DNA of 50,641 nucleotides from Sulfitobacter sp. (GTDB lineage: Bacteria > Pseudomonadota > Alphaproteobacteria > Rhodobacterales > Rhodobacteraceae), in assembly GCA_017854855.1 (NCBI GenBank), contig JAFMGZ010000024.1:1-50641 (forward strand), read 5' to 3'. The notes under the pieces were generated by a model. It had not been told where the DNA came from. It ran no database searches and was given only the letters and a program-made list of their open reading frames with translations. How positions within the stretch are numbered: position 1 is the first letter of the stretch; every line of letters starts with the position of its first letter. Made by a program: the position numbers and the translations under genes. Shown piece after piece: positions 1 through 8,137 of this stretch.

Positions 1-75
<75 letters not shown>

Positions 76-161
76 GCCGATGAGGGCGGTCATTAGCGGC
101 AAACCAAAAACGGTGCAAGCCCAATCTGGACGCCTCCGTCACCCTAGGCTACACAGCGCAT

Positions 162-335
162 ATGACAAAGGCTGGCACTTCACAGACATCGAAAACAAAA
201 GCAGACCTGCGAGAGGCGCGGCTGAAGGCTGCGCTCAAGGCCAATATGGCCCGGCGCAAGGCGCAAACCCGCGCGCGACAAGAACAAATGCAGGATAAAT
301 CGGCCGATAAAAGCCCGAACGAGGAAAGCAGATAA
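162..335 (+). CDS. Small basic protein upstream of murA (57 aa)
   Basis: A 57-codon frame runs from ATG at 162 to TAA at 333-335 and is followed after a single base by the murA ATG at 337, a spacing typical of translational coupling. The peptide is dominated by Lys, Arg, Ala, Gln and Glu and is predicted to be one long charged helix with a disordered Ser/Asn/Glu tail. It has no signal peptide and no cysteine. The end of the frame carries the ribosome binding site of murA (GAGGAAA at 321-327). From memory, short lysine-rich ORFs occur at this place in related genomes, but the function is unknown. Composition and tight packing support it as a real gene; ribosome-profiling evidence is lacking. 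Confidence 0.6.
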   Translation: MTKAGTSQTSKTKADLREARLKAALKANMARRKAQTRARQEQMQDKSADKSPNEESR

Positions 336-336
336 C

Positions 337-1608
337 ATGGATTCAATTCTGGTCAGAGGCGGCAAAGAGCTGCACGGAGAGATTCCCATCGCTGGGGCAA
401 AAAACGCCTGCCTCACCCTCATGCCCGCCACCCTGCTCAGCGAAGAGCCGCTGACGCTGACCAATGCCCCGCGCCTCAGCGACATTCGCACCATGACCCA
501 GCTGTTGGGGTCTCTGGGTGCCGAAGTGACTTCCTTGCAGGAAGGCAAGGTGCTGGCGCTGTCCAGCCACGGGGCGATCAACACCCACGCCGATTATGAC
601 ATCGTGCGCAAGATGCGTGCGTCCAATCTGGTGCTTGGCCCGCTTTTGGCCCGCGAGGGCCACGCCGAAGTGTCGCTGCCAGGTGGCTGTGCGATCGGTG
701 CACGCCCCATGGACATTCACACCGATGGGCTGACCCTGATGGGGGCAGAGATCGAACTGAAAGAGGGCTATCTGCACGCCAAGGCACAGGGCGGCAGGCT
801 CAAAGGCGCGGTCATAGATTTCCCCTTTGCCTCTGTCGGAGCGACCGAAAACATCATGATGGCGGCCACCCTGGCCAAAGGCACGACCGTCATCAACAAC
901 GCCGCCCGCGAACCAGAGATTGTCGATCTGGCCACCTGCCTGCGTGCCATGGGTGCCCAGATCCAAGGTGACGGTACAAGCTCCATTACCATTCAGGGCG
1001 TTGACCGCCTGCATGGTGCCACGCACCGCGTTGTTACCGACCGGATTGAACTGGGCACCTATATGCTGGCCCCGGCCATCTGCGGCGGCGAGGTTGAACT
1101 GCTGGGGGGGCGCATCGATCTGCTGGCGGCGTTTTGCGAAAAACTCGACGGGGCTGGCATCGGCGTGACGGAAACCGAAAAAGGCCTCAGGGTCGCGCGA
1201 AAAAACGGACGCATCCATGCTGTCGATGTCACAACCGAACCCTTCCCCGGCTTTCCCACCGATCTGCAGGCACAGATGATGGCGCTGCTGTGCACCGCCG
1301 ACGGCACCTCGGTGCTTGAGGAAAAAATCTTCGAAAACCGCTTCATGCATGCGCCTGAACTGATCCGCATGGGGGCCGACATTGAGGTGCACGGCGGCAC
1401 CGCGACCGTGACCGGCGTGAACCGGCTCAAGGGGGCCCCGGTCATGGCAACCGATCTGCGCGCTTCGGTTTCTCTGATCCTCGCGGGGCTGGCGGCAGAG
1501 GGCGAAACCAAAGTCGCCCGCGTCTATCACCTCGATCGGGGCTACGAACATGTCGTGGCTAAATTCCGCGGCGTCGGTGCCGATATTGAACGGATCAAAG
1601 AATCATGA
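337..1608 (+). CDS. murA: UDP-N-acetylglucosamine 1-carboxyvinyltransferase MurA
   Basis: MurA catalyses the first committed step of peptidoglycan synthesis in the cytoplasm, transfer of enolpyruvate from PEP to UDP-GlcNAc. The 423-aa product has the expected length. It shows the substrate-binding Lys22-Asn23 in the GAKNACLTL motif and the catalytic cysteine, Cys118, in the loop GGCAIGARP, so it should be fosfomycin-sensitive in principle. The start follows the upstream small ORF by one nucleotide and has a good GAGGAAA ribosome site. The stop overlaps the DUF2948 start by 4 nt, so the genes are co-transcribed and probably translationally coupled. Identification is firm. Confidence 0.98.
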   Translation: MDSILVRGGKELHGEIPIAGAKNACLTLMPATLLSEEPLTLTNAPRLSDIRTMTQLLGSLGAEVTSLQEGKVLALSSHGAINTHADYDIVRKMRASNLVLGPLLAREGHAEVSLPGGCAIGARPMDIHTDGLTLMGAEIELKEGYLHAKAQGGRLKGAVIDFPFASVGATENIMMAATLAKGTTVINNAAREPEIVDLATCLRAMGAQIQGDGTSSITIQGVDRLHGATHRVVTDRIELGTYMLAPAICGGEVELLGGRIDLLAAFCEKLDGAGIGVTETEKGLRVARKNGRIHAVDVTTEPFPGFPTDLQAQMMALLCTADGTSVLEEKIFENRFMHAPELIRMGADIEVHGGTATVTGVNRLKGAPVMATDLRASVSLILAGLAAEGETKVARVYHLDRGYEHVVAKFRGVGADIERIKES

Positions 1609-2075
1609 CCCAGGACGCCCGTTTCGAAGATGGCCGCGAAGCGCCGCTGAACCTCGGTGCTCTGGACGCCGATGACCTCACGGTGATTTCATCCCTCGCA
1701 CAGGATGCGGTCTTTCCGGCTTCTGAAATGCGCTGGGATCGGGCCGCCAACCGCTTCGCGCTGCTGATCAACCGTGTCCGTTGGGAGGACGAGGGCAAGA
1801 CCCGTCATGCCCCTGAACGTGTCCAATCCGTGCTGATGTTCGAAACCGTCCAGCATGTCGCCAGTCAGGGCGTCCTGAAAGGGGATGCTGACACAATCTT
1901 GTCCATCCTCAACATCGCCTTTGAACAGACCCAGGCACCTTCAGGCCATATCCTGCTTACCCTGGCAGGCGACGGTGCCATCCGCCTGTCCGTCGAAGCG
2001 ATAGAGGCCACGCTCAGGGACGTCACCCGCCCCTATGTGGCACCCTCCGGGAAACGCCCCCATCATCCGGATTGA
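1605..2075 (+). CDS. DUF2948 family protein
   Basis: This 156-aa cytoplasmic protein matches the DUF2948 family known from alphaproteobacteria, where it lies between murA and hisD as here. There is no signal peptide or membrane segment. The middle contains a Trp/Arg-rich stretch ([10 protein letters not shown]), and the acidic/hydrophobic C-terminal half resembles a compact alpha/beta fold. The ATG overlaps the murA stop (ATGA). No enzymatic motif is visible and the role is unknown. Conserved position next to murA suggests only operon co-inheritance. Family assignment comes from recognition of sequence pattern and synteny. Confidence 0.85.
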   Translation: MTQDARFEDGREAPLNLGALDADDLTVISSLAQDAVFPASEMRWDRAANRFALLINRVRWEDEGKTRHAPERVQSVLMFETVQHVASQGVLKGDADTILSILNIAFEQTQAPSGHILLTLAGDGAIRLSVEAIEATLRDVTRPYVAPSGKRPHHPD

Positions 2076-2155
2076 CCCAACACCCCCCGTCTCTTGAGAT
2101 CGCCGTCCTTCCAGCTAGTTCCTACCCAGATGCTTTCTCTTTTTGGCCTTCAATA

Positions 2156-2168
2156 CCTCCGCCGGAGG
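2156..2168. repeat. Short extragenic palindrome (CCTCC-GCC-GGAGG)
   Basis: In the 122-nt gap between the DUF2948 gene and hisD is a perfect 5-bp-arm palindrome with a 3-nt centre, followed by the A/T stretch AAAATATTC. CCTCC/GGAGG palindromes with an AT-rich flank are, as I remember them, frequent between genes in Rhodobacterales. It could act as a weak intercistronic hairpin. Its presence argues that the upstream in-frame extension of hisD is not translated. Confidence 0.45.
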
Positions 2169-2197
2169 CAAAATATTCTTTTGGAGCGACCGCGCCC

Positions 2198-3499
2198 ATG
2201 CCTGTGACCCTCGATGCAACATCCCCCGACTTCGAAGCTGCCTTCACCAGGCTGCTCTCTGCCAAACGCGAAGACAGCCCGGATGTGGATAGCGTGGTGG
2301 CCGATATCATCGCCGATGTGCGCGCGCGCGGTGATGCTGCTGTCCTTGATCTGACAGCGAAATTTGACCGCATCACCCTGACCCCAGACACTCTGCGCAT
2401 TTCAAGCGCTGAAATCGCCCAAGCAATGGCGCAGGTCAGCGCCGAGGACAAAGCGGCACTGGAACTCGCCGCCACCCGCATTCGCGCCTACCACGCCCGC
2501 CAGCTGCCCGAAGACGCCCAATGGGTGGATGAGGCCGGGGCCACCCTCGGCTGGCGCTGGACACCGGTGTCTGCCGCCGGTCTCTATGTCCCTGGTGGTC
2601 TGGCCAGTTATCCCTCTTCCGTGCTGATGAACGCCATCCCCGCCAAGGTCGCTGGCGTGCCGCGTCTGGCCATGGTCGTGCCGGCCCCGGACGGTGTGCT
2701 CAATCCGCTGGTGCTTCTGGCCGCGTATGTCTCGGGGGTCGACGAAGTCTACCGCATCGGTGGTGCGCAGGCTGTTGCAGCATTGGCGTATGGCACTGAA
2801 ACAATCGCGCCAGTGGACAAGATCACTGGTCCGGGCAATGCCTTTGTCGCCGCCGCCAAACGCCGTGTTTTTGGCAAGGTGGGCATCGACATGATCGCTG
2901 GCCCTTCCGAAATCCTGGTCATCGCCGATGGCGACAATGATCCCGATTGGATCGCCCTTGACCTTCTGTCACAGGCTGAACATGACGAGAGCGCGCAATC
3001 CATCCTGATCACCACTGACCCGGCCTTTGGCCGCGCGGTCGCCGCTGCTGTGGATACACGTCTGCAAACCCTTGCCCGCGCGCATATCGCGGGCCCCTCG
3101 TGGCGCGACTACGGGGCGATCATCACGGTTCCCGATCTGGCCACTGCCGCCGCGCTGTCCAACCGGATCGCACCCGAACATCTTGAGCTTTGCGTGGCTG
3201 ACCCTGAGGCCCTCAGCGAACAGATCACCCATGCGGGCGCGATTTTCCTTGGCCAATGGACGCCAGAGGCGATCGGCGATTACGTCGGTGGTCCCAACCA
3301 CGTGCTGCCAACCGCCCGCTCGGCGCGGTTCTCCTCCGGGCTTTCCGTGCTCGACTTCATGAAGCGCACGACGCTTGCGCGCATGACCCCCGAGGCCCTG
3401 CGCGCCATCGGCCCCGCAGCCGAACGGCTGGCAAGTTCCGAAAGCCTTGAGGCGCATGGCCTGTCTGTCACCGCCCGGCTGGACAAGCTGAACCGCTGA
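2198..3499 (+). CDS. hisD: Histidinol dehydrogenase HisD
   Basis: HisD performs the last two steps of histidine synthesis, oxidising L-histidinol to L-histidine with two NAD+ and zinc. The 433-aa product is of normal size. Visible signatures are GLYVPGG, the zinc-site region SQAEHDESAQ, the catalytic pair in APEHLEL and the conserved GGPNHVLPT. The frame stays open back to a TTG at 2072, but the extra 42 residues are low-quality and contain an extragenic palindrome. The ATG at 2198, preceded by GGAG at 2183-2186, gives the family-typical N terminus. It is the third gene of the murA run and has no other his gene beside it. Confidence 0.97.
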   Translation: MPVTLDATSPDFEAAFTRLLSAKREDSPDVDSVVADIIADVRARGDAAVLDLTAKFDRITLTPDTLRISSAEIAQAMAQVSAEDKAALELAATRIRAYHARQLPEDAQWVDEAGATLGWRWTPVSAAGLYVPGGLASYPSSVLMNAIPAKVAGVPRLAMVVPAPDGVLNPLVLLAAYVSGVDEVYRIGGAQAVAALAYGTETIAPVDKITGPGNAFVAAAKRRVFGKVGIDMIAGPSEILVIADGDNDPDWIALDLLSQAEHDESAQSILITTDPAFGRAVAAAVDTRLQTLARAHIAGPSWRDYGAIITVPDLATAAALSNRIAPEHLELCVADPEALSEQITHAGAIFLGQWTPEAIGDYVGGPNHVLPTARSARFSSGLSVLDFMKRTTLARMTPEALRAIGPAAERLASSESLEAHGLSVTARLDKLNR

Positions 3500-3500
3500 G

Positions 3501-4139
3501 ATGGAACAAGTAAGACTGCAACCCGGTCAGTATTTCGCACCGGTCCTGGCGGCTATCGCAGCCTATGCTTTTCAGCTGACATCGGCGGCACCGCTGTGGC
3601 CCAATATGGCCATGATCATGCTTGCGGCAGCGCTTCAGATGGCGAATATCGTGCTGCGCGATGCGGAATTCCGGGCCTATACCGCGCTTTACGGACTGAA
3701 TGCGCAGGATATCTTCGGCCGCATCTGCACGGTTTGCTTTGATGCCCTGCTGCTCTTTGGGTTGATCAGCGGGGCGGGCTACCACCTGTTCTGGAACACC
3801 TATGTGTCGATTGCTGGCGCATTGTTGCTGGCGATGCCGTTGGTCACGCTGCTGCAGCTGCGCGGCCATTACGGTCAGGGCAAGGGGCGTCCAGGTTTCG
3901 GCCTGCGCCATTGGATGCCACCTGCGTTTCTCGCGATCCTGGGCCTGATGATCTGGACCAGCCAAGGGGTGCAAACTGCGTCGGGCAGCCAACCCTTTGT
4001 CTTCATGATCGTCCTCAGCCTGACCCTTATGGGGGCAAACCGCGATACCATCTTTGTGGGCGGTGCCCGCAGCCTGCGCTTTGCCACATTGGCGGGGGGC
4101 ATTGCCCTGATCGTGTGGAACTATCTTAACCTGACCTGA
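3501..4139 (+). CDS. Conserved multi-spanning membrane protein, function unknown
   Basis: This 212-aa protein begins one base after the hisD stop, so it is in the same transcript. It is strongly hydrophobic, with about six predicted membrane segments (roughly residues 12-30, 33-52, 70-90, 95-120, 140-158 and 165-205) joined by short loops. One loop, around residues 120-137, is rich in Gly, Arg and His. There is no transporter, peptidase or redox motif that I recognise. It looks like a small inner-membrane protein of the hisD neighbourhood; a function cannot be given. Placement and codon usage support it as a real gene. Confidence 0.75.
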   Translation: MEQVRLQPGQYFAPVLAAIAAYAFQLTSAAPLWPNMAMIMLAAALQMANIVLRDAEFRAYTALYGLNAQDIFGRICTVCFDALLLFGLISGAGYHLFWNTYVSIAGALLLAMPLVTLLQLRGHYGQGKGRPGFGLRHWMPPAFLAILGLMIWTSQGVQTASGSQPFVFMIVLSLTLMGANRDTIFVGGARSLRFATLAGGIALIVWNYLNLT

Positions 4140-4212
4140 GCTGCCGCACCATTGCCTTGCCGGACCCTGTGGCGTATCCCTTGCAAAACCCATCTGCGAA
4201 AGGATGCGCCAA

Positions 4213-4692
4213 ATGTCCCGCATCACCCATATCAACCTTGATGACGCCAACCTGCCGCCACCGACGCCGGAGATTGAGCAAGAGCGCAAGGTCGCGATGT
4301 TCGATCTGCTGGAAGACAATACATTTGTCATCCCGCAGCGCGATGAGCGCCCAGTGCCGCAAGGGCCCTACCATCTGGGCCTGTCCATCCGCGACAAGCG
4401 CCTGATCTTTGATGTGGAGACCGAGAAGTCGGAAAAAGCCGCCGAATTCCACCTTTCGCTTGGTCCGTTCCGCCAGGTGGTGAAAGACTATTTCCAAATC
4501 TGCGAATCCTATTTTGACGCGGTCAAGAAACTGCCCCCCAGTCAGATCGAAACCATCGACATGGCCCGTCGCGGTATCCACAACGAAGGCTCGCGCGTTC
4601 TGCAAGAACGCCTTGAGGGCAAGGCAGAGATCGACATAGACACCGCCCGCCGCCTCTTTACCCTCATCTGCGTTCTGCATTTCGGCGGGTAA
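4213..4692 (+). CDS. UPF0262 family protein
   Basis: The 159-aa product matches UPF0262, a family of soluble alphaproteobacterial proteins of unknown function that normally sits between hisD and a low-molecular-weight phosphatase gene, as here. Diagnostic stretches are the N-terminal ITHINLDD, YHLGLSIRDKRLIFDV, and IDMARRGIHNEG near the C terminus. An in-frame ATG also exists at 4204, but the AAAGGA at 4199-4204 is placed correctly for the ATG at 4213 and would overlap the earlier one, so 4213 was chosen. The stop codon directly abuts the next start. Confidence 0.9.
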   Translation: MSRITHINLDDANLPPPTPEIEQERKVAMFDLLEDNTFVIPQRDERPVPQGPYHLGLSIRDKRLIFDVETEKSEKAAEFHLSLGPFRQVVKDYFQICESYFDAVKKLPPSQIETIDMARRGIHNEGSRVLQERLEGKAEIDIDTARRLFTLICVLHFGG

Positions 4693-5160
4693 ATGACCCA
4701 AGAGCTGCCACAGTCAGTCCTGTTTTGCTGCGACCATAACGCGGTGCGGTCCCCCATGGCCGAGGGGATCATGAAAAAATTATATGGAACAGGTACTTAC
4801 GTACAGTCCGTCGGTGTCAAGAACGACCTTGAGATTGACGGGTTTTCCATCGCCGTCTGCGCCGAACTGGATGTCGAATTGGCCCGGCACCGCTCGCGCA
4901 GTTTTGACGAGATGGAACAATGGGGCGATGATCTGTCGTCATTCGACCTTGTGATTGCCCTGTCTCCCGCCAGCCAGCGCCGGGCGTTGGAACTGACGCG
5001 GTTCTACCACCTTGATGTGGAATATTGGCCCATTCTCGACCCCACGGGCCTTGGCGAAACCCGCGAGGCCAAACTCGCGCAATTCCGTGCCGCACGCGAT
5101 CAGATCATGACCCGACTGATCGAACGCTTTGGCCCCCCCTGCAAAGACACACAGACATGA
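4693..5160 (+). CDS. Low molecular weight phosphotyrosine phosphatase family protein
   Basis: The protein (155 aa) has the LMW-PTP/arsenate-reductase fold signature. The P-loop CX5RS spans Cys13 to Ser20 (CDHNAVRS) and the general-acid Asp-Pro lies at about residue 116 (LDPTGLG). The loop is longer and more polar than in classical phosphatases (DHNAV in place of the usual GNICR type), a feature of the copy that follows UPF0262 in alphaproteobacteria. The substrate is unknown; true arsenate reduction is unlikely because the extra redox cysteines of ArsC are not placed as expected. The start follows the UPF0262 stop without a gap and the end overlaps the next gene by 4 nt. Confidence 0.88.
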   Translation: MTQELPQSVLFCCDHNAVRSPMAEGIMKKLYGTGTYVQSVGVKNDLEIDGFSIAVCAELDVELARHRSRSFDEMEQWGDDLSSFDLVIALSPASQRRALELTRFYHLDVEYWPILDPTGLGETREAKLAQFRAARDQIMTRLIERFGPPCKDTQT

Positions 5161-5549
5161 AACAGCTGATCCAAACCTATTTCGATGCATTCAACGCAGG
5201 TGACACCGATGCCATGCTGGCCTGTGTTTCTGACGATGTGGCCCATCACGTCAACGAAGGCAATATTCGTATCGGGCGCGAAAAATTCGCCGAATTCAAT
5301 GCGCATATGACCCGCTGCTACCGCGAGAATCTCACCGATATGGTGATCTTTGTGAATGAGGACGGCAGCCGTGCGGCTGCAGAATTCACCGTCAACGGCA
5401 CCTATCTGGCCACTGACGCGGGCCTGCCAGAGGCGCGCGGCCAGACCTACAAAATCCCTGCCGGTTCGTTCTTCGACATCCGCGACGGCAAGATCACTCG
5501 CATCACCACCCGCTACAACCTGTCCGACTGGACCGCGCAAGTCGCATGA
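5157..5549 (+). CDS. SnoaL/ketosteroid-isomerase-related protein
   Basis: This 130-aa protein has the small NTF2/SnoaL cone fold. It shows an N-terminal helix (IQTYFDAFNAGDTDAML), then a His-containing strand (VSDDVAHHVNEG), and a C-terminal beta sheet ending ITTRYNLSDW. It fits the steroid delta-isomerase-like subfamily of conserved proteins, where a real isomerase activity has mostly not been shown. The ATG overlaps the phosphatase stop (ATGA) and its stop region overlaps the GNAT gene in the same way, so the three genes form one translational unit. A binding or isomerase role for a small hydrophobic molecule is inference. Confidence 0.8.
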   Translation: MKQLIQTYFDAFNAGDTDAMLACVSDDVAHHVNEGNIRIGREKFAEFNAHMTRCYRENLTDMVIFVNEDGSRAAAEFTVNGTYLATDAGLPEARGQTYKIPAGSFFDIRDGKITRITTRYNLSDWTAQVA

Positions 5550-6136
5550 GGGTGGCCCCCCTGACCGGTGCAGCCCTTGCCGCCGCACTTCCCGATGTCG
5601 CGGGCCTGCGTATCGCGGTGTTTCGCGACTGGCCCTACCTCTATGACGGCGATCTGGCCTATGAGGCGCGCTATCTGCAGTCTTATCGCGACAGCCCGCT
5701 TGCCACGGTGATCGGTGCTTATGATGGGGACAGATTGGTCGGGGCCAGCACGGGCACGCCGTTGGTCGATCACGCCGATGATTTTGCCAGCGCCTTTGCC
5801 CACACCACCTTTGACATGTCGGAAATTTTTTATTGCGCCGAAAGCGTGCTGCTGCCTGCCTACCGGGGAAGGGGCATCGGCCACCGCTTTTTTGACCTGC
5901 GCGAGGCCCACGCCCGCGCCAAGGGTTTCACCAAATCCTGTTTCTGCGCCGTAATCCGCCCCGAGGATCATCCTGACCGCCCGCCAAACTACCGCCCGCT
6001 TGATACCTTCTGGCGCGCGCGCGGATATTCACCGCTGGAGGGCGTTATCGCGACATTCAATTGGAAAGATATGGGGCAGGGGGCGCAGACCCCCAAGCCT
6101 TTGCAATTCTGGCTGCGCGACCTTCGAGCCGCCTAA
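5546..6136 (+). CDS. GNAT family N-acetyltransferase
   Basis: The 196-aa product carries the acetyl-CoA-binding motif A of the GNAT superfamily, LLPAYRGRGIGHRFF, at about residues 108-122. The preceding beta-strand (FYCAESVLL) and a following alpha helix are in the right order. The substrate cannot be inferred; Trp/Tyr-rich segments at both ends (RDWPYLYDG, TFWRARGYSP) could line the acceptor pocket. It is the last gene of the murA run, overlaps its upstream neighbour by 4 nt, and its TAA lies one base before the stop of the convergent lipoprotein gene. Confidence 0.9.
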   Translation: MRVAPLTGAALAAALPDVAGLRIAVFRDWPYLYDGDLAYEARYLQSYRDSPLATVIGAYDGDRLVGASTGTPLVDHADDFASAFAHTTFDMSEIFYCAESVLLPAYRGRGIGHRFFDLREAHARAKGFTKSCFCAVIRPEDHPDRPPNYRPLDTFWRARGYSPLEGVIATFNWKDMGQGAQTPKPLQFWLRDLRAA

Positions 6137-6137
6137 C

Positions 6138-6500
6138 CTAAGTTGCCGCGCACAGCTGCTCTGCCTGTTGGCCAAAGGCCTTCCAGGCGGCCCAGAAGCG
6201 GCGGTTGCTGGCATTGTTTTCCTGGTTCTGGCGCACTTCTTGCAGGCGGTGCGGGTCCTTGAAATAGGAGGCCCCTCGCCGTTGCTCTGATGACGACAGA
6301 CTGCGGTCGGCCACGGCCTGAACACAGCCACATCTGGCTCTTGAGGCCGCCTTGCGGCCCTGCGACTGACAGGCCTGCTGAATAGGCCCGGTGGCGAACA
6401 GCACGACCGGTGTGCGGTAGCCGTTCCCCGAATAACGTGATCCGCCCCCACAGGCGGCCAACCCCAAAATTGCGACCAGCGCGACGCTCAATCGTATCAT
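6138..6500 (-). CDS. Small lipoprotein, function unknown
   Basis: Starting at the ATG at 6500 the product is 120 aa and begins with a type II signal sequence, MIRLSVALVAILGLAACGG, with the lipobox LAAC and the lipidated cysteine at residue 16. The mature part is polar, with several cysteines (QQACQSQGRK, ARCGCVQAVA) and a charged region QEVRQNQENNASNRRFW near the C terminus. It is probably anchored in the outer or inner membrane facing the periplasm. A longer in-frame extension to 6647 has no signal-like character and was rejected. The gene faces GNAT tail to tail with a 1-nt gap. Small cysteine-containing lipoproteins of this kind are common in Rhodobacterales; no function is known to me. 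Confidence 0.75.
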   Translation of the reverse strand: MIRLSVALVAILGLAACGGGSRYSGNGYRTPVVLFATGPIQQACQSQGRKAASRARCGCVQAVADRSLSSSEQRRGASYFKDPHRLQEVRQNQENNASNRRFWAAWKAFGQQAEQLCAAT

Positions 6501-6654
6501 GACACTTGCCCTTGTGTTCGGACCTATGGGGTTTGCCCCTTGGTGGTCCAATTCTGCCTTTGCGGGAACTATGCCCGATTTGGGCGCGCGGGGCAAATCA
6601 CGAATGGGGGCAAGATCGTCGCAGGGCCAACGGCCCAAGACACCCATGAGGCAG

Positions 6655-6690
6655 AAAAAAACCCAGCATAGGGGGTAATCTATGCTGGGT
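6655..6690 (-). terminator. Rho-independent terminator downstream of the beta-barrel gene
   Basis: A perfect 11-bp stem (6661-6671 with 6680-6690, arm ACCCAGCATAG) encloses an 8-nt loop. On the minus strand it is followed directly by a run of T (A residues at 6655-6660 on the given strand). It lies about 125 nt after the stop of the minus-strand outer-membrane gene and ends that transcript before the lipoprotein gene. Confidence 0.9.
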
Positions 6691-6815
6691 CCCTTAAAGC
6701 AGGTCCCGAATGACCCGAGGCATCATGTATCACCGACCGCGTCAAAGCTTTTGACTTGTGACGGGGGGCGGCGATTCGGATCTGTTCGAAAGTGCTATAA
6801 GCTCAGGAAATCAAA

Positions 6816-7430
6816 TCAGAACTTAAAGGATGCCCGGATCGTGAAAGTTTCCGCATCTGCATCCAGACCCGACACGTCGCCAATGTCATCAAAGTTGTGA
6901 AACAGGTATTCACCACTCATGATAAACTGTTCCGTCACCCGGTAGGACATCCCCACACCCCAGAAATTGCCAGAGGCATCGCCCAGCGATGTGTCGACTT
7001 CGGCATAGCCGCCAGTGGCATAAACAAACGTATTGCCAGAGTCATAGCCGCCGCGCAGCTTGGCCCGCCAGACGGAATCCGTGGTCCCGACCGTCGCACC
7101 GCCGGAAACAAGGTCAAGGTCCGTCCAGTCATAATCAAGCCCGGCCCCGATCACCCAAAGGCCAAAATCATAGTTATAGCCCGCATGCAGACCATAGGTG
7201 AATTCATCACCATTCGTACCAAAGGCAAGCCCGACACCTTCAACATCAAGATGGCCAAGCTGGCCGCCGGCGTAAAACCCGGTCCAGTCGCCGCCTAAAT
7301 CAATTGGCATGGCAACCGCGATTGCCGGTGCAGGCTCAACCACAGGCTCACCCAAATTTCCTGCAAATGCAGGCGCAGCGGCCATCACGGTGGCGGTAAA
7401 CGCAGCAGCAGCGCTTAATCTGTTTCTCAT
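6816..7430 (-). CDS. Outer membrane beta-barrel protein (porin-like, OmpA/W-type barrel)
   Basis: From the ATG at 7430, with GGAG six bases upstream, the product is 204 aa. It has a clear Sec signal peptide (MRNRLSAAAAFTATVMAAAPAFAG, given here by its start and end only as residues 1-24). The mature protein consists of alternating hydrophobic/polar strands rich in Gly, Tyr and aromatic residues (WTGFYAGGQLG, YGLHAGYNYDFG, GEYLFHNFDD) and ends in Phe, the usual recognition signal for outer-membrane assembly. It is an 8-stranded small barrel by length. It is monocistronic, with a strong terminator downstream. Channel versus structural role is not decidable. Confidence 0.88.
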   Translation of the reverse strand: MRNRLSAAAAFTATVMAAAPAFAGNLGEPVVEPAPAIAVAMPIDLGGDWTGFYAGGQLGHLDVEGVGLAFGTNGDEFTYGLHAGYNYDFGLWVIGAGLDYDWTDLDLVSGGATVGTTDSVWRAKLRGGYDSGNTFVYATGGYAEVDTSLGDASGNFWGVGMSYRVTEQFIMSGEYLFHNFDDIGDVSGLDADAETFTIRASFKF

Positions 7431-7654
7431 ATCCATCTCCATAAGGTCACTTTGATGCACTAACGAACGACGTGTATCGTCAACTCATGGACCCAGATTG
7501 ATATCCATCAATTTGGCAGTGTTTCTATGTGAGCTGGAAATGGTTCAGACAAGCGGGATCATGCCGAGAACGGCACGCAAGCCTGCCAGGCCTTCCTCTG
7601 GGCCGCGATGCCCTTGATCGCATGCGGTGGTAGCGGCGCTACCGGCCCGTTGCT
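7431..7654. other. Intergenic region between the beta-barrel gene and queF
   Basis: These 224 nt must hold the promoter of the beta-barrel gene and the 3' end of the queCDEF transcript. A tight hairpin, GGTAGCG-G-CGCTACC, lies at 7629-7643 shortly after the queF stop, but without a T run, so it is at most a weak or Rho-assisted end. I see no further gene. A short open frame on the minus strand directly after queF has no start codon. Confidence 0.4.
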
Positions 7655-8116
7655 TTATCCTCTGCCACGGTAGGGCGGCACGCCTTGGTCGGGAATCCAC
7701 ACAGCTTCTGGCATGGCCCCTGTTTGCCAGAAAACATCAATCGGGATGCCGCCGCGCGGATACCAGTAGCCACCGATCCGCAGCCATTGGGGGTTCAGAA
7801 AATCGACCAAGCGCCGCGCAATCGAGATCGTGCAGTCCTCGTGGAATGCGCCGTGGTTGCGGAATGATCCCAGAAACAGCTTGAGCGATTTGGATTCGAC
7901 CAGGAATTCGCCCGGCACATAATCAATCACCAGATGTGCAAAATCAGGCTGGCCTGTCATCGGGCAAAGCGAGGTGAATTCAGGTGCTGTGAAACGCACG
8001 CAATAGGCCACGTCGGCCTGCGGGTTTGACACACGTTCCAGTGTCGCATCCTCGGGGGAGGACGGCAAATCGGTCTGCCCGCCCAATTGCTTCAAATCAC
8101 TGTAGATCGTTTCCAT
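7655..8116 (-). CDS. queF: NADPH-dependent 7-cyano-7-deazaguanine reductase QueF
   Basis: QueF reduces the nitrile of preQ0 to the amine preQ1, the last free-base step before insertion into tRNA for queuosine. The 153-aa product is of the short, unimodular type. It contains the catalytic Cys51 in [13 protein letters not shown], Asp58, and the family motif ESKSLK at residues 74-79, plus the NADPH/substrate region [11 protein letters not shown]. It is the last gene of queCDEF, 21 nt after queE. Its product, preQ1, is the ligand of the riboswitch at the head of this operon, so the enzyme's output closes a feedback loop. Confidence 0.97.
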   Translation of the reverse strand: METIYSDLKQLGGQTDLPSSPEDATLERVSNPQADVAYCVRFTAPEFTSLCPMTGQPDFAHLVIDYVPGEFLVESKSLKLFLGSFRNHGAFHEDCTISIARRLVDFLNPQWLRIGGYWYPRGGIPIDVFWQTGAMPEAVWIPDQGVPPYRGRG

Positions 8117-8137
8117 GGTCGTCTCCTCTTTTGCGGG

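Noticed and set aside
343..1551. Open frame of 402 codons antisense to murA
   Set aside because: It is the mirror of a high-GC coding gene; no ribosome site, no family resemblance, and murA is certain.
7547..7654. Possible gene remnant after queF on the minus strand
   Set aside because: The short open stretch lacks a start codon and matches no family that I recognise.
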